64,000 nucleotides of DNA from Antedon mediterranea (taxonomy: Eukaryota > Echinodermata > Crinoidea > Comatulida > Antedonidae), in contig NC_092679.1 in the NCBI RefSeq assembly GCF_964355755.1, forward strand, positions 6,944,001-7,008,000, in the 5' to 3' direction. Under the pieces are notes generated by a model. That model was not told the DNA's origin. It made no database searches and saw nothing but the letters and a program-made list of their open reading frames with translations. A program made the position numbers and the translations under genes. Position 1 is the stretch's first letter; every line of letters begins with the position of its first letter. Positions 44,101-56,100 of the stretch are shown here, piece after piece.

Positions 44101-47100
44101 CCCTACAAATTATGTTATTATCACTCCCAACCCATAATCCCTCAGTGGCAGTTTTCAAATGTAGTTTAAAACATTGCAAATACAGTTTCGGTCATAGTGA
44201 TAGGCCTACATCCCCACCCCAAACTCCCATCTGCTTCCCAGGGATGATTAAATACTTTAACATTTTCTAACCACAATTCTGGTAAAAGCAAAATCCCCTG
44301 AACCCAACCCCACTTTCCCACAATTGACGTTTTTGGAGGATTGGTGATATAGTTGAACACAGTAACAGTAAACATCATGTGTATGTTCACACAGGTATGG
44401 ATGTCTGTAATGAGACAATCCAAGAGACCGATACATAGCTGGATATGGTTAAAGTACTTTGCTAAATGTGTAATTGAATAGGTGTCATATTGGTTAATGA
44501 ATAAAATATGTATATCTATATCTATATTTCCCCAAACGCCTTGCTGAGGATAATTCAAATACTGTAAAACTTTTGTAGTATATATTTTACAATTCGATAG
44601 CCTACAACCCCGAGCCCTAGCAAAAATGTGACATCACAAACCACCCCCCGCCCCACCCCTCCCACAAAAACCCCAGGAGTCGGGGGAATTTTTTTAAATG
44701 TAGTTTAAAACCTTCCGAGTGTACAATTGCCATCATTTTGATACCCCATACGTATGGTTACGTGCAGAAACAGAAATTTTTATAACGAACAAACATCGAA
44801 AGTAGGGGGTTTGACCACATTTTGGTCCCTAACTGGGATCCTAGGTGGCGGATGATGTTGAAATATAGCTTAGAACATTCCCGGTACAATTGCGGTCATT
44901 TTGATACCCCATATGTAAGATTATGTGCAGTAACAAAATTTTGTATAACGAACAAACAGACAAACAAACAAACAGACAAACTCTCTCACTTATAATATAG
45001 ATATTTTCTCAGTGACATTTTTTTATTTATTGTCATGGTTGCCTGACGATACGTGCAAATCTGTTAATTTTAACAAAATATGGCTATTTGTATATTTTTA
45101 GTCGCGTGGACGCGACTCTATAGTTCACTATGTCGGTCGGTCGGTCTGTCTGTCGGTCCGGTATCACTATGCGTTTTAGCACGCGACTTATGGCTGTTGG
45201 CCTTGTTAATTTACTAACTACTATTTACTATTATAAAAATACTACACCATTCATCACTATATACTATATAATTTCACTCACTCTTGGTTTTACAAAAGAC
45301 ATCTGATTTATCATTAACGTAGTACTGTATTTCTTTTGTCTATTTTTACTATTGTGTTTTTAATGTATTTTTCTGGGGTTTTTCGGGATTCATTATTATA
45401 TTACATTGGTATAGCAACATAAACAAATATTTGACTGAGTAAAGTTTTAATCTCACATAGTTCGGTTTCATGAGAACCACAAATGACGTCAGATGATTGC
45501 ATGTACATGTCACACTACTGGTGAAATAATCGTACTGGTACACCGTTAAACATCCCTCTGTTGACCATGTCCTAAAATTAATAATAATCGTCACCTGTAC
45601 CTTACAAGAAATATATACTAATCTATCAGATGTTTTGCCCTACTATGAAATAAACAAAGATAAGTTTACTTACGAATTTGGTCTTCCATGTGTAAAATGG
45701 CAAACTGGTAAATGTAAAACATCCGTTTCGTTTTCTGTAGCTAAATTCTTCAACGTAATATTATTGAACACTATCTCGCATTTAGTGCTAATCGACTTGT
45801 TATTTTTGTCGTAAACGATAACTTCCACAATTTCAGAGGCGCTTGGGAGAAGTTCTCCTTCTCTGAAAATAGAATTTATATATACAGTAGGCCTAATAGA
45901 AATATTTCAAAGTAAGTAAGACAGTACTTGAAAATCTAGGTAGTGATAGTAAAAGAACAAAACGGGTTGTCTTTTATTGTAATGTATTCAATAATACTTC
46001 AATAGTACGTTTCAACAGCGTTGTTGAAGCACCGGTTTTCGTCAGATCAATGGTTGCATTCTGGAAGATGGGAGACCGCCTAGAATCGCGGCAAGGGATC
46101 TACCGGAGATCTAGAGTGATGGTGTAATTATACTATCGGACGCATGTGATAGGTATGGGTGCCCGAGAATATCTGAACCACATGTACCCTTAGGCAAGAT
46201 GATCCGGTTAAGCCTGAGGACAAAATATAAATACCTTTAACTTTCAATCATTTGCCATTTAACTTACACAGTTTTCCGTTTAATTATTTGTTCTGCTTCT
46301 GTCAATCTTGCAACAAGTTTGTATGGTCCGTCTGAAAAATTGATTAGTTAGGCCTATATTTTCGAAAACCTTCTCTGGAGCTCTATGGGTTCACAAAGTT
46401 AGGTTATATGGAGTGCACTAGACACTGGAGTGAGCCTATCCGTTTAAATTCAGATCATAGTCTGACTAATATTTGATTAATAAGTACCCTATTACAATGT
46501 TTAATTTACGTACGTACATATTTTTACTTGTCGTTTTTCTTTACTGACCTTTGACACTGCCTTTAGCCGTAGTAGAAACTTTGACAATTGTTGTTTCAGA
46601 AACAACAATAATAGAAGAAAAATTTGGTGATTCAGCTTCAAAATTGACTGAAATATAATGTGAAATTATACAGTACAGAAAGAAATCTAATAATTTGATT
46701 TGCTATTGCAGTAGGATTTGTAATAGCCGATAGGTTCGTGTTGATTTACTATGTTATAATAATGGCGCCAGATCTTGATGAATTATATCAGAATATGTTA
46801 TCATCGACAAAACCGGGTAGGACTACTGAAAAAGAACTTACCGTCAGTTGAGAGAATTTTCTCTTGTATGGTCATAACGTCATCGGCGTTTTCAGTCGAG
46901 TCACTTCTTGTTACTGTGGTTACTTTTATGTCAGTATTGAGTTCGTGATTGTCTTTAACAGTTCCTTCTTCAAAAGTTGAGATGGAAGTTATTTGTTGGG
47001 TAGAAACTTCATTCGAGTTTGTTGTGCTGCCGGTGACACCAAGAAAAGAATTCGATGGTGATGCGGTGTCTTCAACTTCTAGCATACCTACAATTTGTTA

Positions 47101-50100
47101 CCAGAATTTAGGAAGATTTTAATTCTTGGAACTTACTGTAAATTCCTTCTTTAGAACAGAACCAATTGTCTATAACAAATTACATAAATGTTACAATGCG
47201 TTATTCTATCTTTTTTTAAATTATTTTAAAGGTGGTTGCCGTAGGTTGTAACTTATTTGTGGACTATTTACTACAACACCACAAATAAGAATGGGTTCTT
47301 ATTTTGTTGTGTCAATAAGTTTGTATCTTTTTTTATCATTTAAAGGTAGTTGGGTTATAAGATAATTGTTACTACTAAAGGTACTATACTATACAACAAC
47401 ACAATAAGAATGTGTTTTTGTTTTGTCAATAAGTGTGTCCGGTAAAAAAATAGTTGTAAACCAACGCCTGGTGGTTTACGGCTCTGGTTCAGAACATGTA
47501 TAGTAATCCTTCTTTCCTAACTCCTCCGAAACTATTGTGTGGTTTGATATTATTTGAGTAGAGATTTTATTAAATGATGTATATGTTTTTGCTTACGACA
47601 GTTTTCTTCATCTGAATTGTCTTCACAATCCTTAATGTTATTGCATACTGCGTTTTCAACAATACATTGTCCACTTGTACATCGATATTGGAATTCATTA
47701 CACTCATAGTTACCTAACAAATGTAATGTTTTCTATGTTTTATTGTACTTTAGGTTTCTTTAAAGCGTTATTCCCACTAGCGACGCAACGTAACGCAACG
47801 TAAGACAATGCACTTTTAAAGCGTGGTTCCCACTAGCGACGCAACACAAGGGCGTAACGCAACGCAAGTGAATTGACCAATCACAAGCGATGGCTTATTC
47901 GCTTGTGATTGCTATTCTGTCTATAACTTCGCTTGTCATTGGTTAAAACGCTTGCGTTGCGTTTACGTCCTTGCGTTACGTTCTAGTGGGAACCAAGCTT
48001 ATATAAATTGTGTTTACCCCCGCCTGCGTGAAATCTAGTGTAGACCATGCTGTAGTGTGATGTTTGCAGCACTGTTGCGTCGTCGGTTCCCACTTGCAAT
48101 ACAAAACTTTGCGTCAATACGTCGCTGCGCTGCGTTCTAGTAGTGGGGTGCCTTAAGGGAAAAAATGGTCAAAAACGTTACACGGATGACAAAGTTTTAA
48201 AATTTTGCACATATGTTCACTTGGACATACAGATTAAAAAAATCACTGTAACCAAGAAAAAAAATGTATTTTATGACCATATTTGGAGTATTTTCAAAAT
48301 GGCCGCCAAAACAAAATGATGGTCCATATCTTAGTAACCGGTAGGGGTACAGAGTTCATTTTAGTGTTAAATTGCTTAGAACACATATGTTTCTATTCAC
48401 TCTAATACAACATTTTATTAGAAAATGGCCGGAATCATCATTTCCGGAATTGTGACCTTTGACCCTAGTATGGTCATATCTCGATAACTACTGACAGTAG
48501 AAACATGAGGTTGGTCTTAAAATATTCACAATATACATGTTAGTATTTGGTCTAACGAACTATTTTTCCCAAAAGTGACTGGAAATCATAATATTGACCT
48601 TTGACCCGATAACCTCAAATTTCGTTACCGAATGCGCATAACATCAAAATATTGGGCTTAAATTGTCAAAAATGTATATTTTTGTATTAATTAAGGTAAT
48701 GACTGAATTTGTCAATTGACCAGAAGTAATTATATTAACTTTTGACTTAAATTTTGTTTTATATCACTACAACATTGGCAGTAAATCGTCAAACACTTAT
48801 TTTTCACGCAATACATTGTTTTCTCAACAAATTTAAACAATTACTTTTTCATATGATATGTTTGTTTAGAATGATTCAGATTGTTGTATCTAGAGATATG
48901 GCCTACCTGGTTATGTGTAGAGGAATGTTACATTTTACTATGCGTGATTACATTTCCAGATTATTTTCTGCAAGTTGTAAGCTTCAATAAATTAATATAA
49001 CTGTTTTGCAGTGTATTATATTTACAGTTTACACTTCTTCATTTTATATTTCAAACCTCAGTTATTAAAAAATAAAATAAATAAATAATAATAATAAGTA
49101 TTAACTATGTCTTAGAAATAATAAATTCTGACACGGATCGTCTGTATTCAATTACGAGTAATATTATCTGGGACATTTGCAGCTGCACAGTTCTGTACAA
49201 GGGAGGTTGGATTTGGCACATTTGCAAGTCACACAGTCACGGTCAGATTTGCAGCCACATTTGATAAGTTCATTGCAGGCCTTGGCTGCTTCTGGTTTAG
49301 TCATCCAAACTGGCTTCCAATGTGTGTTTTCTAATGTCCAACCCCAATCTTCTGGAGTAGGAATAGTTGGTTCAGCATTCTGACAAGTGGTCCATATACC
49401 TCCTTGATATATGGCTCTTTTCACATGTTGAAGTAATGCATCCTACAATATAAATGTAATATAATGTACAAACAATGCTGTTTAGTTGAATAAAAAAAAG
49501 TATGCACTAAGTATAAGTTTAATTGTATTCCAACCATTCAATTTTAATTACCTGGGTGGGTGGAACATGAGCAATATCCTTGTTCTTCTGTGAAAACATA
49601 TTTCGACGGGCTTCATTTACTGATAATGATATGCTGCTTTTGTTGTATAGAAGAATAGTGAGCCGCTCAATATGTTTGAAGTTGAGAGAAAGACAGTCAA
49701 CTTTTTGAAAAGGATGTCTGTATATGGAAAGAAATGCCTCTGTTGCCTCTGGAAATGATTTCCATGCTTTCCAAGCACTCTTCTTACTCTTACCGAAAAA
49801 TGAGGATGTAGTGTCACAACCTGAAAAAGCATGGAAAAGTGGAAGGGCGCATGCCATGCTTTCACCTAGATGTCTACACATGTTGTTGATGTTATAGTAA
49901 CAGAAGTGATTACCAGTGCCGAATGCAACCCACAGTTTCAGTTCAGGAAATCGATGGCAAAGATTGAAAAATTGACCAATTAGAATGATGATAATGTCAG
50001 TATCCACAGTTCACACCATGATTTGTCTTGCACCATGCTCCAACGAGTGCACCAAATGAATTACAATCCTGGTATCTGCTTCTTCTTGTGTTGAGTTACT

Positions 50101-53100
50101 CATGTTGTTTCCTTTAGATATGACTGATGTACCCTTTGTTATGTACACATTCTTGTTGTCTGTAAATGATTGTTGTTCAACTAACTCAGACAAATATAGG
50201 AATAGTTCCTCTTTGTTTTTGGAATTAAGAAGGAAGTAGCTTACTTCTGGTATTGGTGTGAATAAGCATCCCAATGTAAATTGGTAGAGGTGGTTCTCGG
50301 TTTAGGTTATGACGCTCAGTAGGCCTACCAGTTTCTTCTCTTACCTTCTTCTTGGAGTTATAAGAAATCAATTGGGATATTGTAAGGCATGTCTGTGAAT
50401 TGTCAACGTGCTCCTTCGTGTTTGGCCCATATAAAATCATAGCTATCAGCATTTTTAAACTTGGTGATACCATCTCTTGGCAACGAGGAGGAAATGCCCC
50501 TTTGAACTGAAAACCATCCGTCATTTGAAAAATATCTTCTCTGCAGATTTTTGCAACCTTTGCAAACAACAGCGCTTCTTCTTCATACTGTCGACGATGC
50601 ACATCTTTCCACATTTGATATATGGCCTCTTCGAAAATTAAAACACATTTGTATCCATCAAAATGCTCATGTAGGCCCATGGTTTCGAAATGTTGTAGAA
50701 GGATTTCTTTCAAGCGCGTTTTATTAAATGATATATTCTCTCCAAATTGATGAAGACGATCTTCAAACCAAGAATGTAAATGTGATAATTGAAATAACAA
50801 TGTTCCCTCTTCTACTAATCCCTCTACATAAGAAACCAATTCTGCAAACACTCTGCCTTTCACACGATCTCTTTCTGTTTTAGAAAAAGACAAAGTATTG
50901 CTTTGATGTTTTCTATATCGATTTCTAAATTGCGTCAAACAATCCATGTGGTATTTTGCTGCAATAGCTACTAAATCACCATTCGAAATAGTAGCAAGAA
51001 GATCAAAATCATTCATTTCTGTCGCCATTCTTCGAAGTATTTTTGTCAGTGACACCTTTGAGTATTCATGAAGCTTTTGAAATGTATCTTTTTTGCAGAA
51101 AATACAGTTATTTCTGCTAGGACTTGCAACTTTCTGTCTTTTTGAAGACCGCTCTTTCGTATCTATGTTTTCTTTTACTTGATGTTTTCTTAACCTTTCC
51201 AGCTTAGTGTTGTTGAACTTCAAATGGCAAGAATAATGCCACGAGGCACCGTTTTTAATAAAAGCCTCCGGTGTACCATGGTCTCCATATTCTAATGAAA
51301 GTGGTGAAGCTTGTAGTTGCTTAAAGCCGTCTACATTGTTTAAAAACGCTTCGTACACACATCTAGCATTAATGTTTCCTCGTTTTTGTGGACACCTTAA
51401 ACTTTCCGATGTAACAGACTGGCATATAATGCATCTTGACCAGTCCATTGTAAGTGTTTACTTACACCTAGTCTAGTCATAGGGCTAGTGTCTCGAACAT
51501 AAATTCTGTGAAATATATAGAGTAAACTTAAACAAATAACAATCCTGATAGTTAAAAAATAAATATGAATGTTTTTCTTTTATTCATTTTCTATCATTCA
51601 TGTTTTAACCAAAATACGTGTAAGAAGCAATTCCTGTACCTATTGGTCCTAAACCTATAGCCTACATCAATTATTTAAAGTTATTAAAAAAAATTTTATT
51701 TATTTAAATTATTTAAAGTTAAATTTAATAATGATGTGTAATTGCAATATAATTTTTCACAAAACTACACTTGGGACTCCCTGTAACTAAGCATTTGCTA
51801 GGCCTATGAGAGGCATCCGCTTTGCATTGCCACAGTCGTTTTCGCCGTGGAGGTATGCCTAGCAACGAGCCTGTGTTAGCCTAGCCTAATTGATAATCAA
51901 TTTAAATGCTTAAAAGAAACAAGAAAGTAAATTAATGGTAACCTAATGCTTTAAAGTGGTAAATCAATATATATATTTAATAAAAACACTTGTTTGAAAT
52001 CAACAACTGCTTTATAAGCATAAAAATACTTACCACTTGGCAATTATCCACCTGTCAACACGTTTGACTTCATAAACTTTTAGCCAATCAGAATGCCGGA
52101 TTTTATGAATACTCATTTTGGAGGGAAATCTTTGTCTAGCTAATACTATAGTAATTGATTGTATATAAAAGGGGTTCTATGGACCTTAAATAATGAAATC
52201 ATTGTTATTATTAGTATTTATTATTCTCAAATAGAAACTATTATAACAAATATTGTGATTTATTTTAACTGGTCTTTGGAACGTTAAAAAATAGATTATG
52301 TCGAAAAGGCACTGCTTCTCTATAACACTGAAGTTAGTTGTAGTGATATAAAACAAAATTTAAGTCAAAAGTTAATATAATTACTTCTGGTCAATTGACA
52401 AATTCAGTCATTACCTTAATTAATACAAAAATATACATTTTTGACAATTTAAGCCCAATATTTTGATGTTATGCGCATTCGGTAACGAAATTTGAGGTTA
52501 TCGGGTCAAAGGTCAATATTATGATTTCCAGTCACTTTTGGGAAAAATAGTTCGTTAGACCAAATACTAACATGTATATTGTGAATATTTTAAGACCAAC
52601 CTCATGTTTCTACTGTCAGTAGTTATCGAGATATGACCATACTAGGGTCAAAGGTCACAATTCCGGAAATGATGATTCCGGCCATTTTCTAATAAAATGT
52701 TGTATTAGAGTGAATAGAAACATATGTGTTCTAAGCAATTTAACACTAAAATGAACTCTGTACCCCTACCGGTTACTAAGATATGGACCATCATTTTGTT
52801 TTGGCGGCCATTTTGAAAATACTCCAAATATGGTCATAAAATACATTTTTTTTCTTGGCTACAGTGATTTTTTTAATCTGTATGTCCAAGTGAACATATG
52901 TGCAAAATTTGAAAACTTTGTCATCCGTGTAACGTTTTTGACCCTAAGGCACCCCACTATAGTGGGAAGCACGCTTTATACCTCTGCGTTGATAGCTTCA
53001 ATATAGCACCGATACACCTTCGATAACTTTGATAGGTTTCACAGTTATATCTGATTTATCTTGACCTCCTATAAGTTTTTTAACTGGTGTATATTTTTGT

Positions 53101-56100
53101 ATTTACTAGAGGGTGAGCTCGCTTCGCTCGCTCCCCCTCTAGGAAGTGTAGACGATGGTTCTCGGAATGATAATGTTCTCCTTATACGTTTTCTGTCGGT
53201 TACCATTATTGAAAATGCTTGACATTCGTAAAACTAAACTTTGTTTCACAGTGTTTTAGATGATAAATAACATTTTAAAGTATCGTTTTTATTGTTTGGT
53301 AGGGCCCTTTGGGGAGCTGAGGCGGAGGTCATTTGAGGGAGGTGCTTATTCGAGGGATATATGTTAAATTTTTTAGTTTTAATAATATGGTAACATTTAT
53401 AATCAAATGAAATCCTCTAATAGATATGAAAAGTGGTAAAAAAGAATTACAAATGCTTGATAAATTGTAGATAACAGTGCGGTGAATTCTACAACAAATA
53501 GTATAATTGTGTTATTATAAATATGTGGATGGACGTTTATTAGATAGGTGGGTTGGGTGGGAGGGGGGGGGGGGGTTATTCAAAGTGATGTTTTATTGGA
53601 GAGGCGTTTATTCAAATGAATACCATCCTAATAATTATTAATACATTATTTAATTTAATCATCTTTTGAAACTAACTGCCGTGACAGAGTGGGCCCAAGA
53701 AAGAAGACATTGTGGCTTGCAACATGGGCAGACATCTCGGTCCTAACGGGACACAGGAAGATAGCCTACAGTTATTCCTGTAAGCTTACTCAATAAAACT
53801 CAGCTATCGGGATTTCACTCGAAAAATGTCTTATCATCAAATCTCCCTATGTAATTTTATAATACTATTCCCCACAATATATTCTGATTCTTTATGGCGT
53901 ATATTTAATTTGATCTTTATTAATTTGCAGTATAATTTCTATTATTTAACTACTGTACCTTCACACACGCGCGGTATGTTTTAAAATAAACAAAACACTG
54001 AAATGGCTATGACTAATGGCCAACTATCTGATTTTTTTTTCGTCTTCCAAAGGGACACTGTATTGATTGATGGAAAGTGCCTGTTTCCAGTCACCTTTAG
54101 GGTCAAATCTATTATTTTAACTGCTCCCTTGTGTATAAAAGAGAGAAAATATTTGAAACCAGGTTGTTGCAAGGTGAACTTATCTTAAACCCGGAAATTA
54201 CTTTGACCGGAAAGAATTGAAATTGAGATGAAAATCTAATGTTGAAATCATAAATTTCGTTAAAAAACTCTTTATAATATCTTCCTAAGATAGAAATATG
54301 GAACAATAGCGTCGATGTGAACACTAATGTTATCAAATCTACGTTTCGCGGTACATCTCAGATAGATAAGGTAGGTATCCAAGGCGGAGATTTGTACCGA
54401 AGTTTTTGCATTGTGCTCGCCTATGTCAGAATTAACCATAATTTATATATAGATACGTAAAAGAAGCTATGCAATGCAAACAAGCTATGCAACTTAAATT
54501 TCAATAGAAAAAAGAGCTTGTGATCATAGCTACTAACCATTAAAACAGTAAAATCCCAAACGGCATTGAGCAATACACTCTAGTGCCTTGGGTCTGCAAA
54601 TTCCACACTCCTTGAACTGATATTCATTACATTCACCATAATCTATTGATTAACAAAGTTCAAAGATATATTATTCAATAAGATAATACCTGGCCAACAG
54701 TATACTATATTATATTTCACTTATCGCTTCCCAATCTTCTTGCCCCGTGTTTATTCCTGTCCCGTGTTCATTTTCTGTCACATGTCTACGTGTTTATTCT
54801 GCCCCGTGTTTATTCTTGCCACGCGTTTATTCATGAACCCTGTTCATTCCTGTCCCATATTTATTCTGCCTCGTGTTTATTCCTACCCCGTGCTGTTGCC
54901 CATCTTCCCGTTTTCATTCCTGTCCCATGATCATTCCTGACCCATGTTCATTCCTGTCCCATCTTCATTCCTTCCCATGTTATTCTGCCCCGTGCTTATC
55001 CCTGCCCCGTTCTGCCACCCATCTCCCCGTTTTCATTCCTGTCCCATGTTGTTTCCTAACCCGTGTTCATTCCTGTCACATATTCATTCCTGACCCGTGT
55101 TTATTCCTGTCTCATCTTCATTCCTGTCTAAGCCATGTTTATTTTTATCCAGTGTTGCTGCCTATCTTCTGGCCCCGTGTTCAGTCTTGCCACGTGTTCA
55201 TTCATGCCACGTGTAAATTATTCCTGCCTCTTTTTCATGTTACTGCCCTTTTGGATGTCCCATGTCCTTGTTCATCCGAACCTTATTGATCTCTTTCAGG
55301 ATTCATACTATACTTAATATGATAATACAAAAGAGTAAACTTACTACAGTTGCGCTCGTCCGCTCCACCTGAGCAATCTGCCCAAAAATTGCATGCATAC
55401 GCCTTGTGCTTACATCCAACTGCGCATGTCACTTGTTGCTCATTACAAACATGTTGCACTGTGAGATTAAACATAATTCAATCCGGGATATTCCATGAGG
55501 TAATTTCGTTTGGGTAAAACAGCACGGGTATTTCCCCCCATTATCCATTAAAAAAAGAAGCATCATGGTGTCGAACCCCGGTCAAACTTCAATTTTGGTT
55601 AATATCATTTTGACAATTTTTATTTAGCCAACATTAACCTTGTAATGTCTAGAAGGAATGGTGCCATGATTTTTCGAGTGGTGATGTTCCAGTTTACGAA
55701 GGGACTTTCGCTTACCATTGGTCAATTAACCGTTGCCACTACGTCCTTGCGTTGTGTCGCGTATCGAAGGTAAATTACTTACCACAGTTACTTTCATCAC
55801 TACCATCACCACAATCATTTCTCGAATCACATATCAAACCTATAGATATACAGTTCCTATGTCCACAACTGAACTGGTCTGGTCTACACTGACTGCCTAT
55901 TACACACACAAAGAAAAATAATATTTGTATGTTAAGGTAGGCCTACTTCTGAAACGACGATTGGTTTTGCAAAAGTAATCTAACAGGACACTGAGCTTGT
56001 CTTGCCAAGATAGGAACTCCTAACAGTCATTTGGTGGTATGTCTGGCTGTGAAAAATACCAATAGTACGGTACAATACTATGTAGAGTACTACTGTCCTC

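Larger units (their letters stand above)
48085..52975. mobile_element. MITE interrupted by the 4.8-kb transposon
   Basis: The left part (CGGTTCCCACTTGCAAT ... CTGCGTTCTAG) ends at 48140. The right part (TAGTGGGAAGCACGC) resumes at 52960. Together they make one short element of the GGTTCCCACTAG family, which served as insertion target. Confidence 0.75.

Noticed and set aside
44166-44558. 130-residue minus frame
   Set aside because: It lies inside the Helitron at 43655-45001 and has no recognisable motifs.
45990-46240. Possible SINE around GTACCCTTAGGCAAGATGAT
   Set aside because: Only one short block matches the SINE family. Too weak to annotate as an element.
54873-55289. 138-residue Pro/Cys/Ser-rich frame
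   Set aside because: It is the translation of a pyrimidine-rich minisatellite; other frames are equally open.
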